Of a stretch of 64,000 bases of DNA, positions 1 through 13,508 are shown piece after piece. The DNA is taken from assembly GCA_004794655.1 (NCBI GenBank), contig SMMW01000521.1, positions 4,779,501 through 4,843,500 of the forward strand, read 5' to 3'. Every line of letters starts with the position of its first letter. Position 1 is the stretch's first letter. The position numbers and the translations under genes are program-made. This DNA comes from Marisa cornuarietis (taxonomy: Eukaryota > Mollusca > Gastropoda > Architaenioglossa > Ampullariidae). The notes under the pieces were generated by a model that saw nothing but the letters and a program-made list of their open reading frames with translations, made no database searches and was not told where the DNA came from.

Positions 1-680
1 GACTGTGTGGTACGCACGACTGGCAGAACTATGCCGGCCAAGAACCCCCAAGCCAATAATTTATTTCCCCGCTGACTATCTGGCATCGTTTATTCGTAAC
101 CCTCGGGGACACTGAGAAAAAATTTATTAAACACAATAATGCAATTCACAATAAAGATGGAGGTGACCATCATCATGCAGATGATAACTATGACGACAAA
201 GGTTTGGTCTCCGAAAAAGAGGACGCAGGGAGGGAGACTCAAAACCAACCTGACAACCAACGAGACCTCACCCTGGCTGGTGACATGAATCACTCAGACG
301 ACGACGAAGACCGCGCAAAAAAAAAAAAGACAAAGGCGCACAAATGGACGAGTTTATCGACGACTGAGAATTTCAACAGTAACACAGACTTTTCAAGCAA
401 TTTTTGCTAATAAATTATTAACAAAACATTTCACTACTTCTGAGATGTTCCGTTGATTCCAAATATCCCACTACATCTAAGACTTCGCCTTTACGCACGT
501 GCTTCAAGCGTGATGTCCATGGTGAGCATTCTGTCCATTCGACAACTGGAATTGATGTTCAGTTGGTTGTTGTAAATCAACGACGACTTCGCCACTCTGA
601 ACCTCGTGTCTGTTTATCCAGTGATAACATCATGTTCAGTAGGCTGCTGCTGATTTTTATGAAGCACGAGGCCAGTTGAG

Positions 681-868
681 GCGGTCCGGTGGCGCAACGG
701 TTAGCGCCTGTCACCAACACAGTGAAGGTTTGCTGTCCTGGGTTCAGTTCTCGTCTCGGGCACGCTGTTCTTTCTCTGCATGTGACATCTGTTTACAGGG
801 CTGGCTGCCTTGCCGTGATATAACCTTAGTTGCTGGCTCGGCGTAAAACACAATTTAAAAAAAAAGAG
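681..868 (+). mobile_element. tRNA-derived SINE (family 2)
   Basis: Head GGTGGCGCAACGGTTAGCGC (A box) with GGGTTCAGTTC (B box), then CCGTGATATAACCTTAGTTG, CTCGGCGTAAAACAC and an A-rich tail. Confidence 0.72.
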
Positions 869-1860
869 GCCAGTTGACTGTAAACTCCACATCTAGAAAC
901 CCGCTGTAAACTCTATTTCTAGTCGCTTTCCCATGACAGGCTGACCTCAGTGACCTGTGTCAAGTCCACATCCAGTCGCTGTCTTCACGTCCAGTTCATT
1001 GATGTAAAGTATGTCCTCAATAGACCTCTGTATACTCTACGCGGGGGTCCCTTTTCCGTTCACGAAAGCGCACATAAATTAATGAGTGTGGACACCTTTT
1101 ACGACTCGAATGTGAGAAGAGAGTGAGTGCTAACCACTTTTTGCTGCATGTGTTAATGAGAATTTAAAACAATTAGTTGTGAAACGTTGGGCAGGACTTC
1201 CCAGCACTTAAGTGCCTCGGTTCTCGAGACTTATTTTGTCTTCACTTTGAAAACTTTACCTGCACTGAGAACACATTGTAGACACTTTTTGAGAGCCATC
1301 CGTCCATTTAAACCAGCGACAGTGTGATAAATAAAACTGTTAATAGCAAAAACAACTCACGAAAATGTTGCATAAGTGTTGTATATGCCTACGAGCTTAA
1401 TGAACCAATCTCTTCCATCGTGTTGTGTCTTATTTTAAAAGAAGAATAAACAAACAGAATTTTAAAAGATGGACGAATAGACAACAAGTTTATTGATTGG
1501 GTCATATTAAGATGACAACATCACAATGACTGTCTGTACTGGTAAAGCAGTAAATATAATATGATGCACCCTGGAATTGAGAGAGAGAGAGAAAGAATAC
1601 GAATAAACTGTTTATATCAAGAGGGTAACATCACAAGGGATCTGAACATGGCTAATATACATTGTTTACAGGCACGCCATCAATGACAATTTGACAAACT
1701 TCTTAGGCAGCTGTCACGCCTTCAAAATAAGTTGTGTGGATAATGTCATGGTATGTTAAATGTGTGGTTCGTATTTATGTTGCTAGCAAAGTTAACAGAA
1801 AAAGGTTTACAGGTGTCTACAAAATTTCATGGGTCTAGACGACGTCGACGACGACAACGC

Positions 1861-1934
<74 letters not shown>
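1861..1934. repeat. (GAT)n microsatellite
   Basis: About 24 perfect units, 115 bp before the broken TSP1 exon copy. Confidence 0.97.
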
Positions 1935-2048
1935 TGCCTGTAACTGTAGATACAACATGAAGAAAATGGGACCTAAACTGGGAAGTAATGGGATAGCGAT
2001 AGCAATGGATAGCAATGATGAGGAGGACGATGATTCCATCGATGATAG

Positions 2049-2243
2049 GAGACGGAGGATGGAGTGAGTGGTGTGTGTGTATCAGGGGGGAGGGGTGGGG
2101 TGGGGGTTAGCTCCGTCACGTGTGGCAAAGGCACGCGAAGAGGCAGCAGGAAATTCAACAACCCGACCCCTAAGGGCAGTGGGGGAGATTATCAGGAGCT
2201 GGACACGGACTCACCTCCCTGCTCCTCCCCCCCCCTAGTTGTG
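2049..2243 (+). pseudogene. Broken inverted copy of gene 1 exon 4 (TSP1 module)
   Basis: The sequence matches minus-strand exon 4 (27355-27185) closely but lies on the plus strand, 25 kb away. Shared landmarks are GAGACGGAGG after an AG, the NNPTPKGSG stretch, and intron bases on both sides (GATGAT before; a relative of the donor flank and GTCTCTA after). It has an insertion and G-rich scrambling in the Trp/Cys core, a TAG stop, a Cys-to-Phe change (CNNP to FNNP) and a lost donor (GTGAGT to GTGGCT). It cannot encode a working module. Confidence 0.8.
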
Positions 2244-2269
2244 GTGGCTGTCCGTGAAGAATGTCTCTA

Positions 2270-2690
2270 CAGCTGTAGAAAAAGTATGTACATATGTAGA
2301 TAATCTCTGTATACAGTGTCTGTCTGACTAGAAAGTGGGTACATATGTAGATAATCTCTGTATACAGTGTCTGACTATGTACATATGCACATTGTATACA
2401 ATTGTATGTACTTAGAGCAAGTATGTATATCTGTGGAAAGTCTGTGTGACTGTAGAGAAAGTGTTTGCATAAGCAGGAAGTCTCTGCACGATTGTAGAAA
2501 AAGTGTATACATCTTGAGTAGAGCAAATATGTATATCCGTATAAAACATAAATCAGCAGATATTGTTTACACATCTTTATAGAATGTAAACATCTGCAGA
2601 GAATGTCTGTACATCTTCATACAATCTTTGATCATCTACAAGAAGTCTTTGCACCTCCGTACGTCTGTAGATGCTCTCCAGTAGATTGGA
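2270..2690. repeat. Degenerate tandem repeat after the broken TSP1 exon
   Basis: Recurring ACATATGTAGATAATCTCTG, TATACAGTGTCTG and GTAGAAAAAGTGT-like units. Non-coding. Confidence 0.6.
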
Positions 2691-3044
2691 CCCTTGTGGG
2701 TCTATCGAGAGTGTGTCACAAACCTGCTGTGTATTTTATTAATTTTTTTTTTGAATGAGAACGAGAATCAGAAACCGTTGGCAGACGGCGAGTGTTTTGC
2801 GTGTGTGTGTGTGTGTGCCTGATGGCGGTTTTCTTTTTGATGTAGTTTGCTTATACTGATATCAAAGACTTTTATCGTGAAAAGGGAGATGGGGCACGTA
2901 CTGTTTATGTCTTTTCATGTATGTCCAATTAGGTTAATCACTATGGCTGGTGATTATTTTACTAATATTATATTTATTTCTTAAATTGCGATCTCTGTTG
3001 GTGGTTTTGATCTAGTCATGTCGAAGCGACTGTCAGCATCAGTA

Positions 3045-3200
3045 TTATGACTAAGCCAGGTGTGCCAGGTGTGCCCTTTGCACAGACGGCTAATTTAGCA
3101 TCTCATGGAGTAAGCAGCCCATGAATCCTTTGCGCAAACAACAGTCCTAATGCCTTGTGACATGCCCCTTGTGACCCTTTGTGCTAGCAGCCAAAATAAA
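3045..3200. repeat. Dispersed repeat R1, copy 1
   Basis: ATTATGACTAAGCC, CCCTTTGCACAGACGGCTAA, AACAACAGTCCTAATGC and GTGACCCTTTGTGCTA recur, diverged, at 11277-11400 and 11640-11750. Nature unknown. Confidence 0.55.
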
Positions 3201-3234
3201 TTATTATCTTTTTAATTTTGTTTACCCCTAGTAG

Positions 3235-3625
3235 AGAATAGGGCTGTCACCACATCACGCCAGCGGATCCGGTTCTGGGCGACCTTCTTCAGTTGGGTCC
3301 ATGTCATCCCGGTTCGGCCGTTTGCCTCCGCCTCGCCATTGACAGATCTCTTCCGCGTCTGTCTGGGTCCCCCAACCTTGCACTACCCCCGTGGGTTCCA
3401 GTCCAAAGCTTGTCTTGTTAAATTATCAGCCGGCTTTGGCAGGGTGCGACTAGTCCAGCCCCACTTCCACTTCTGGATGTCATGGATGGCAGGCTTTTGG
3501 TCGATTCTCTCTGACAGGTCTGTATTGGAGATCTCGGGCCATGCGATGCTGAGGATGTGGCGCAAACACATAAGAGACTTATCATGGTGGAGGGCATTTG
3601 CCATCGCTGATCCATTCTGAAAATA
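3235..3625 (-). mobile_element. 3' fragment of a non-LTR reverse transcriptase
   Basis: The minus strand reads IQKWKWGWTSRTLPKPADN, then ITRQALDWNP-like sequence, a stop, GGPRQTRKRS, TWTQLKKVAQNRIRWRD. This is the usual C-terminal tail of RTE-type proteins. It is a different element from the 57-kb family and is inactive. Confidence 0.7.
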
Positions 3626-4086
3626 TAGGCTGAAACTTTTGGAGACCTAGTAGCGAGCTCAACACTGGGGCATCTGGACCTTAGGGACAGTTCATTGAGA
3701 TTGCACGCGTCCTTTCATCTCTTCCTGTGGATACTCAGGACCCATTACAGGCAATTGTATTTTAAAGAAATTATTATTATCAACAAATTGCAAATATTCA
3801 TACACACTCCTTACATTATTTCACCTCCATCTATACATGTTACATTGCACTTGTCTGCCATTGTGTTTTCTAACGAGTGTCCTTGTATAGTGTCATCTCC
3901 AGTCGGCCTTAATAATCAACAAATAACATTAAGCAAATAGCCTAAACACTGTGAAGAATACAATAGTATTTCCCCACTCTCTGTAAACAATGCCAGCGAA
4001 TGACACACTAAACAGATGCGCCTTTCTCTACCTGTGAAAAATTGAGCCCATAGAACTAACACTGTAAGCACCGAGCTTCCTATGAA

Positions 4087-4195
4087 ATCAGTCAACAAAA
4101 GTCTTGGTGTAAATACTTTGTGTCCACTCATTTCGAAGCTTAACTCGCAAAGTAGTTGTGGAAGGGGTGTGGCCTGAAAGTTTAAACTGACTCGT
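4087..4195 (-). repeat. Dispersed repeat R2, copy 1
   Basis: The minus strand matches 8850-8960 on the plus strand: AGTTTAAACTTTCAGGCCAC, CCCTTCCACAACTACTTTGC and a later AAGTATTTACAC. Nature unknown. Confidence 0.6.
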
Positions 4196-5426
4196 AGGAA
4201 ATTCATAAGATAAATAAGCTGAGAGTTTGATCCCATGCAAGCATTTGATTTCATCCTTTAGATTGTAAGATGCTGGCACACAGGCTGTTCGGGAAATTCT
4301 GACAGTCCATCTCCATGAACAAAAAGAGGAAAAACTCTTAAGATCAGGTGTTTAACAATTTCAAAAAAAAAAATTCGACAGACTAGTTGACAAGAACAGT
4401 AATGCGTGTAGCAGCTTGTATGAGTAACAAATATGTAATGCCTACGCACGTAACACCTGCAGATGAAACTGCTGTACATGTGTCAGCTGTTTAATCACAT
4501 TTACTCCTATTCTAAGAGCAAACGCAAGTCATTAAAATCGTTTGTTACTTTTTGTTGTGTTTTACGAGGTGGGTACATTGTTATCATTATTTTTTTCTTC
4601 TTTGTTGTTTTTCTCTCTGGCCGGTACAGGCATTTTAAATCCGACAAAACAAGGCCAACCAGGAGTCATACATTGCTGAACCATCGCCCACCCGAATTCG
4701 CTTTTACAAGGAGAAGCTACGAGGCCCGTTTAACAAAAAGTCAAATAATCTGTGAGGGTTTTGCAATTGGCTTTTAATGAAAAGAATAACATTGAGCTAA
4801 AACTGTTTTAGCCTTAGTGAAGGCAGCAACAACTGAATCGTCTGTAACACCCTTGCGTAAGGCGTCGTCCGCACATACACTTTTGATCCCCTTTCCAAAA
4901 ATTGTGAGAATTGTGATTCTATAAGGCCTGTATCTCACGAAAGGAACCTTGGAGATGTATTAGAGAGATTGACTATTGTGCATGTGCTATGACTGATCAC
5001 CTGTAGCTGAACTGTATCTGTACATGCTCCTTCATAGTTTCAATTAAACTTCTTGTTAACCAGTATATCTAACTCTACATTGTGATATTTGGTAGACACT
5101 AATGACAATGCTCTGTGACAGATGTGCCCAGCTTTGACCGAACTGTATTTGTAAATTCCATATTGTCTTTCAACGTGATTTACTTCCTCATGAGTAAATC
5201 CCTGGAAAACTTTAGAGAGAGCATGGTGGAAGGGTGGGGATGATAGAGAGGTTTACCTCCCTTACGCCTCCCTGATCAGTGGTTCTGAGTTCATCATGAA
5301 TTTTCAGAAGAAAAAATATACGAAATAAAAAAGCAAACTAATCAAATCACCAGAAACTAAAAGAATAATGAAGAAAATCCCATCTTTCTTGCGGTGGCCA
5401 GCCAACACCAGCCACGTGGCAAGGGG

Positions 5427-5700
5427 AAGGCGGATGGCCGAGTGGTTAGAGCGCTGGCGTCCGAACCGAAAGCGCGCAGGTTCAATTCCCGATAAGCGCA
5501 GCAAACTTCCCCCAGTCGACCCAGCTGACGGGAATGGGTACCTGACTCCATAGAGGGTTGGGGAAGGTAAGGCAGCGAGGGAGAGGAGATTGGCACCACC
5601 CTCATGTAAAAGCTGGCCCCGAGAAAAGTGGGGTCTCTAACACCTCACTCCCCTACCACCTGAAAAGGTTATGGGATGACCTTTACCTTTTTACCTTACC
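5427..5700 (+). mobile_element. tRNA-derived SINE (family 1)
   Basis: A tRNA-like head with A box (TGGCCGAGTGGTTAG) and B box (GGTTCAATTCC), then a core with CAGTCGACCCAGCTGACGGG and a CCTTTACCTTTTTACC tail. It shares head, core and tail with 33413-33630. Confidence 0.8.
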
Positions 5701-8700
5701 TACGTGACAAGGCCGGGTGCTTGGTTTATTTCGCTGTAGTTAGTTGATTTATGAGGTAAGAAAGTGCTTCCACCTGGGGTGATTTCGCTATATGAGAGAT
5801 ATTTAGTGGGAGGAAGAAGGGATGAAACCAGGTTGTCAACAGGTGTCACACCCAGACGAGAAAGCGTTTGACCAGTACTATACAGGACCCTCGGTACACT
5901 GCAACCCTCGTGTAAACTAAGCCCTTGTAGGTATGTCACGTTTGCACAGAGAAGAGACTTGTAGGTACATGCAGTGTCTGGACCTTCAACTGGCGCCGAT
6001 TTTTTTAAAAACTCTATCGGTCTCGCATCTGCAGTCACGCCATTGACACGATCCTTTAGGAAGCCTTTTCCTTTTTACAACCAGCAGGCGAAGACTTGGA
6101 CGATTTTCTGTACATGGCCAGGCCTGTAATCAGACACCTGTAATCATACAGGTGATCTACTGCAAACGCAAATGAAAGGAAACTCGGTCTTAAAAGTTCA
6201 CGAACAGATTTTTCTGATCTCTCTTTTCTCTACAGTCAGACGATAGGAGGGGATGAACTGCTGCCGTGTATTACCCAATATGATTATCTTTCCCATGTAG
6301 AGTTATCTTTCCCATTTTGAACTTTATCTTCTATTTCATATATTGTCATCCTTATTGCAAAAGAAAAATTTTCATTGCATGTTTAAATAATAATAATAAT
6401 AGTAATTATTATTATTACTATTATTATTATTATTATTATTAAGAAGAACTGCAAGCTTTCATCTTTGATAGCTCGTCGCCTCTCCCTTTCTGTTCAGTTT
6501 TATCTGGGTGACAGCAGCTATCATCAAACTAACAGTTACTGGGCTCAAACATTGAAAGTTAATTATATATTTGACATAGATGGTGTTTGTCAATCAGCCG
6601 CACTTAGCCCTGTACTCTCGGTCAATATTAAGAGTTCAAAGCTCTGTCCCTTTTAGCTTGCATCCATAGAGACACGTGAACACGTTCGTCAGCAGAAGCC
6701 GTTGGGTGCAACGACCCAGGCTTCCTGAGTCAGCAGTTTGACGTTCAACGGCAAAACCGGGTACACATAACACTTCTTTAAAAAAAAAAGTTAACATGTT
6801 AAGGCTGTTTCATTAAAAAAAAATGTTTAGAACCGTACTGTGTAGTCAAACAATGAAGTAATCCTTGTTTGAGCTTGACGAGAAAATCACGATTTGCTGC
6901 AAAATCTCACGTACACTTCGCTAAATGGATTAGACGAGATTTTTTTAAACTGTACTCAAGAAGAAACAAAATAAAAGCTTTCAGGCTTAGAGGCGTGCTT
7001 TGCACCTCCTTGTCCCCGGACATGCGCAGTGAAAAGCGTAATTCAAACCCACGCCTGGGTTTTGTCATCACGTGGGCGGGCGTTCACGAGGCTCTGCGCG
7101 CCAGACAAACCCAAAAACTTAACTGCAGCTTGATTGCAAAAAGTTGATGTTCGTGCACCTGTTGGAAAATATTGTGTGCAGACATGCAGTTAGCAAAAGC
7201 GGAGCTAGGGACGAATAAAATGTGTCCTCGACCCTTGCAACTCTCTGAAGATAATCTGATGTCACACCCCCCAGCCAGGAATAAAGTGAGGGGAGGGTGG
7301 TCTGTACTGCTGACAAGCCACTGAGGCACGAAGCCAGTAAAAACGGAGAAACAGTTTTAATATCTAGCTTGGTGAATGAAGATAAGTGTGATTTACTGAC
7401 AGAGTGACTGTAGTGGTGTGAGCACATCCATTATGCAAAAGGTTGTGTGTAAAATTACTGCTTAAAATTTAAATTACTGTTCTGTTGGAATATGCTGTAG
7501 TGTAATGTAAATAGGTTCTGTAGTGTACAGTGTGCATACACTGCAATATTTGTGCAATAATGCTGCAGTTTGTAGAATTACCTAGTGTCATATACAGAGA
7601 TGCCGACAGTTTTCATGTTTGAGGTGATTCCCGAAAAACTTTGGAGACGGAGAGCAAAGCGATGGCATCAATGGCAGCACAAAACTATTCTCCGAGAATC
7701 TTCTCTTTTTCACAAGAAGACAGTGGAAATGCCTAGACATGGAGAAATATTTAATTTAAACAGACGAGTAGGCAGATGGGCAAGCATGCAGACAGAAAGA
7801 CAGTAAGACAAGCAAAAACTTCAGACAATCAGACAAACATCACAGACAACCAGAAACAAAAACTATTTACAATCAAACAAGAACCACAATCAGAAATAAA
7901 AAATCCCACAGACAATTAGACAAACAAACCCCACAGACAATCAGACAAACAAAAAACCCAGACAGAGAACTGAGAAGGAGTGGAATTGAAAGAAAGACAG
8001 ATGGTCCGATAGACAGAAAGGTCAACAGAAACACAGAGGAAGAAAGGTAGTAGAAATGTCTTCAGTGTTACTAAGGACGCTGGTCTATTAAAAATGTATG
8101 AGAATAAAAGAGAAAAAAAAACCTACAACACAGATCATTGGAAAATCCATTCGAGTATAAATAATAAACAACACTGAAACTGATAAACAAGTTGCCATTT
8201 ATAAAACATTACAAAGTCAGCTTGTTAAGATCCTTTGCACTGTATAGTCTTCCATGTTATGAGCAGCATCAGCATTCTTCAGATACCAAAATAATTACTA
8301 GTTTCTTCTGTCTAGCAATATAGAAGACAACAAACGTCATCAATCCAATCATGATGACAAGAAAGAAAACAAAAGGAAAGAAGGAAAACCAGAAACAGAG
8401 TTCAATGATTTTCTTTGGACCTTAGAGTAAAAGCGCTATCGAAAATAATGTCTAAATGTTCATTGTCACAAATACATCAGTTTCATTTATTCGTATTCCA
8501 CGCATTTCCATGCATAATTAGCTCCCGATACAGCAAAAATATTAATTTGTATTATATTAATATTGATTATATATATATATATATAACTGTTATCAACACA
8601 GTTGCTACGTGTCTTATTGTTCTCGTCTACAGGCATAAATAAAGGTCGAACGCGTTTTCGAAATTTAAGTAATTATTAAACCTATGATCTCTGCCTATCA

Positions 8701-9450
8701 GGGTTCTCCTTTTCTGTTTGGAAATCGTCTTAGAAATTCTTGAAGAGACTGTATGGCAGAAAAATAAAGATATTTTTACAGCAAAAGCTTGCGTGTGATT
8801 AAACTCATCTTATTTAAGACGTCCTTGGGTTTCCGTACAGGTCGGGACTCTGAGGTTTGTTTAAACTTTCAGGCCACGCCCCTTCCACAATTACTTTGCA
8901 AGGCGAACTTTGAAATAAGTAAACCGACATTATTTACACAAAAACTTTTTACTGGCTGATCTCAGTATGAAGTGAGGTGGTTTCAGTGTCAGCTCTATGG
9001 CCTCCATTTTCCACGGCTAGAGAAAGGTTTAGAAAGATTCGTCTGTTAAGCGTGCCCATAACCTTCACGGGTATTCCTAACAAAGGAGAGAGAGAGAGAT
9101 GATACCCTATTGTGCACCGACAGTACTAAGACTATTTGCGTGAAACCTGTTGTTTATTCTAAAGACCGGCTAGGGGCTCAGTGATCAGACGACGCTCAGG
9201 AAACAACAGAATTAAAACAAAGAGCCCACACAGAGAGAAGATAGAATACAAAATGTTTTGAAAGGAATAAGACATTCATGTACGGTTTCTGTAAAAAAAA
9301 AAATGGAGCGTTTGGAGAAAAAAAGGTGAATGAAAGGTACGTGACATGAGTATCCGCAATCGACGACGACGACGACGATGATGATGATGCCATTTAAACA
9401 CGACTGTTCTTAACATTAACAGCTCCAACCCTTGATGTTGTCGGGTATCT
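5701..9450. other. Intergenic, no gene seen
   Basis: AT-rich DNA with (AAT)n/(ATT)n near 6385-6440, an imperfect CAGACAAACA-rich stretch at 7800-7950 and repeat R2. A GC-richer patch near 7010-7110 (CACGTGGGCGGG) resembles a promoter but has no gene attached. Confidence 0.55.
8850..8960 (+). repeat. Dispersed repeat R2, copy 2
   Basis: TTTAAACTTTCAGGCCACGC, CCTTCCACAATTACTTTGC. Inverted relative to the copy at 4087-4195. Confidence 0.6.
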
Positions 9451-9560
9451 TCCCAACAGCTGGGTAGACTGGTTAGCTAAGCCACACGCGTGTCAAACCA
9501 GCTCACCTCTCGGTTCGGACAACAGTATCCTAACCACCCGGCTATCGGATTACCCCAGCC
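9451..9560 (-). mobile_element. Degenerate tRNA-derived SINE
   Basis: The minus strand shows AGCCGGGTGGTTAGGA and CTACCCAGCTGTTGGGAA, the head and core of the family at 31012-31230. Just downstream of gene 1. Confidence 0.55.
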
Positions 9561-9703
9561 TTTGAGAAGCAGTCAGACAAAATCGAACAGTTCTGTAAAA
9601 GCTGGCACCGAAAAGACAAACAATAGATCAGAATACGTTATGCAATGATATAATCTCCTTGTATGTATCAGTTTACTGGGCTTTATAGGTATAAAATGAA
9701 AAC

Positions 9704-9709
9704 TTTATT
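9704..9709 (-). terminator. Poly(A) signal of gene 1
   Basis: AATAAA on the minus strand, 151 nt downstream of the TGA of exon 18, at the normal distance for a short 3' UTR. Confidence 0.55.
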
Positions 9710-9859
9710 GTAAGCAGCTATGTGATTGGTTTAGAGCAGGTATAAACCGTCGTGCCATTGGTTGTCGAGGAGCCCGATGTAATGACGGGTTGTTAACGAG
9801 TTAGTTTGTGGAAACGACGTGAGCCATGTACTGATGTGATGTCACTGAGTTCACTGAGG

Positions 9860-10130
9860 TCAAGAGGTCCCAGTGTCCAGCTCGCTACTAGCAGAGGGCT
9901 TGCAGGTGAGGGATGTCTTCCTGCATGTCTTGCGTTTGTCATCCCACACCTTGTTGCTAGGGCAACGGCCCAGACGGCTCACACCATGTTTGGTGCAGAT
10001 GAGGTAGTGTTCGCAGCCAGTACAGGACTGGTAAACACCGGGCGCCAAGCCTGCGCAGTCCGTCTGACACTGAACTTTCATCTTGTCCTTCTTCGACATC
10101 CGGGAACTTTTCGCTGCCTTTTTGTTGCCA
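9860..10130 (-). CDS. Gene 1 exon 18: basic stretch, chitin-binding domain 3 and stop
   Basis: Residues 1044-1133. A Lys-rich start (NKKAAKSSRMSKKDKMK) leads into a third peritrophin-A domain (CQTDC, G-x-Y, CEHYLIC, CPSNKVWDDKRKTC, C). A short polar tail ends at TGA (9862-9860). Acceptor TTTCAG, phase 2. Confidence 0.87.
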
Positions 10131-13100
10131 CTGAAAGAATTTTTTTTTAAATTTACAGACTGTTGCCACTTTATGCTAAATGGAGTGTGTAATAAGTGTA
10201 AGGCGATTAACCTTCAACATAACTAATTGAATTTGACACGAAATCATGACATAAAATGAAATGAAAGCATCATTTAATAATAATAATAATAATTGCAAAA
10301 TGTTTTATAGCGCATACTCAAACTCCTAAGGAGTATGCTCAGCGCTTAAGAACAAGAACGAGACATGGGCAACATACGAGGGACAGAAGAACAAACAAAC
10401 AACATATGAACGACGGAAGGATAAACAACAGCACCGATGACGAATAAAGACAAATACAAAAAAACGTAAGGAGGATCCAAGTGACAAGGACTGAAGGTAT
10501 CATGATTTTGTAAAAGGAAGACAAGCGGGGGAGTAGCAATAAGTGGAAAAGGGGAAGGGTGTGAAAAAGGACTAGGATGAAAGGAACCCATGACTAATAT
10601 GACATGATACAATATACTCAATAAATTATATCATCTTATCATATGACGCGAATAAGGGTCTGAGACAACATTATAACTCAAGATGTCAAACGATCGTATT
10701 AGATGAAAAGAAATCAAACGAATTCCAAATGAATGTGAGGTAAAGGAATCGATGACATTAAGTACATTCGAGAATGAATTCAGACTCGCATGGACGGTCG
10801 TAGGTGCGAGAGAAGGACTCTCATTCATCTAAAGAAGTCCACACAAAGAAGAATTATATTTGCTAACATCTGATTTCATGTTTTGCGACGATTTGAAGAA
10901 GAAACCAGAAATACACGTTGTTGTAATCTCCATGCTGCTGAGAGATATGAAAATATCGTATTATCAACGATCCTCGATTTAGAAAACATAGTGGAGAAAA
11001 GGATTCAGAAGCGGGATTGAAGAAAGGGGGATGTGTAAAGGAACTTACCTTTTTGCGGTTATCTTTATGGCTGTGTTCTCTTTATTATCTGTCTTGTTGA
11101 GTGGTTCGTCAGATTTAAACAAAGGCAGCGAGTCCACATCAAGGCCCAGTGCGGCGGCCATTCCGTTTTGCTTCAGCAGCTCCTTGTATTTTTCCTCAGC
11201 GTCTTTGTCTTCGATGTCGAAGTAGTTGTCACCAGGAGCGTCGCTGTACATGAAGCTGTGTCCGAAAAATTAGTTTCCAGTCTTATGACTAAACCTGATG
11301 AGCCTTTTGTACAGACGACTAGCCTAGCATATCATGGCGAGAGCACATTGTGATCTTCTTGTATAAACAACAGTCTCACCACGGACTCGTATCACTGGAC
11401 TGCTTGCAGACGATTTTTTTTCAGTGAAGTCATAGAACGAGGCTGGTTACGAAATAGCTTCCGGTTTAGTCACGTTTCAGTTTAACTACTAGAACGAGGC
11501 TGGTTACGAAACAGTTTCCGGTTTATTCACATGCATTGTTAAGGCTCGCCGAGACTAACAGCGGAGAACTTAGCAAGAGGCTCAGCGTTGGACTCGGCAG
11601 ACAGACAGCAATCCACCCTATACACGTCCGTGCTCTCACCGCCTTATGACTAAAGCCCTGTGACCCCTTCGTACTAATAACAGTCCTGATGCGTTATGAC
11701 CTTAGCCTTGTTACCCTTGATGCTCACAGCCAGGATATCGTATATGATAAACGCCTTTTGCTCCCCCTGAACCATCTCTGACAATATACAACTTTTAAAG
11801 ACCGTTCTGTTAAATAGAGTGTAACAGAAATGTAACTGAATCTCGTCAACACTTCATTAATTTGTTTATACAAAAAACTTTTATTAATCATGTGCACTGA
11901 TACTGAAGACACATGAATGCTGTGATAATAATTATGATACCAATGTCGTACTGATCTACTTCAATCTATTCCACTATATACTTCGTTTTTTTTAAATCTC
12001 TGCTTTTATTTAATAAACTTAAGCCATTCATTGTTTCTTTCTTGTGTACTCATAAAAGTTTTAAATTTTATTTACTCTGCCAGAAGTATTTTCCCTCACC
12101 CAAAGCCTGACAAAAAGCTTCTTGGCATTCTTATATACTTTAAATCCAACACCGCAACACTCTTTATGATAAAATATAACAAAAGTAATCCGTATGAACT
12201 TAACCAGTTCATTCATTGAATTTAACTATCCTGTAAAGTCCCACACTTGTAACAGGCATAAACTATAGATACAAATTTTTTTTAGTTCCTGTCTTAATTG
12301 GTCATTTTTACAACCCCCAGAGCACGTTGGGTTGTCTACAGATTATTTCTCTGTGTTGTGATTTGTTGTGTGGCGATCACAGACGTCTGATGTTCATCAT
12401 CAGAATTAAGAATCGTTTTGAAGGGGTTGGAATATGGTCGAATCCTGACTCAATCTCTCTGCTAGTACATTCATGTGGCGCTACCTAGTGGGCAGAGAAC
12501 TCTGCTGCGAGACGTAAGGGGAAGATACTGCTAGGGGAAAGTCCCTGTATTCACATTTAAGATAAATTTCCATTGCCCACTTAGGAAATATGCTAAGAGG
12601 ATGAATCATTTCTTGAAAGATACACTGGTATTTTTACGAAGGGGGCCACATTTACATTGATAAAAACTATATTCGGATTGCAACTATTCCCTGTCATGCT
12701 TTAATTACATGGGAAAACATTGTAAATAGAGCAGATAGTATGCCTGAAGACAATGACCCAACCCAAACGCGCTGGACAAAGACCCGTGAAAGTAAAACTA
12801 GATTCAGGTGTATTATTTCACACATACAGTGTTGTTATTTTTGAACTTGTCATTTCAACTTAAACATGTCCTGCATAGTATGGAGATCAGCTAGATGGAA
12901 ACCTCTCCTAACACCGTAACAAGAGATTTTTTACAACTGAAGTTTCAGTATGGCTTTGAATACGCTCAGTATTTTTAACGAAAGACATTCTAGAAAAATG
13001 GATAGAGATATACTCACTTTAATCCACCCTGTCTACAGACCAAATATTCCTGGAAGTAATGAGAGGAAGAAAAAAAAGCTCACTCAGAATTCTCAAATTT

Positions 13101-13435
13101 ACAAGTAGGCGACGGTGGCGCCTCACAGAGACCAGAATGGGCGTTGAACTCTTGGTCCGTCCAACAGGCGACTTCTGCTCCCCGACCATCACGGCAGTCA
13201 AAGTACCCGGAACAGACTGATTGACAGGACGGCACCCGGCCGCTCTGACCCTCGCAGGAGTTCACACAGTCCCGCAGTGTACAGGAGGGGGACTCCAGCG
13301 GCACGCACCTCCCGATGAACGCGTTGTACTCATGGCCTTGTGCACACGACAGGATTTCCATCTGTTACACGTACACACAGAGACAGGACGGGCATCTGTT
13401 AGGTGTACACACGCTCTCACAGAGAGACATGACAG

Positions 13436-13508
<73 letters not shown>

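Larger units (their letters stand above)
1..2048. other. Intergenic, no gene seen
   Basis: Apart from the SINE at 681-868 and (GAT)n at 1861-1934, I see no coding signal; the frames are short and lack splice or domain support. Confidence 0.6.

Noticed and set aside
3339..3620. A 93-codon plus-strand gene
   Set aside because: It is the antisense of a reverse transcriptase C-terminal relic on the minus strand.
5427..5510. A tRNA gene
   Set aside because: A and B boxes are present but the arms do not pair as a tRNA, and the same sequence with core and tail occurs elsewhere, so it is a SINE head.
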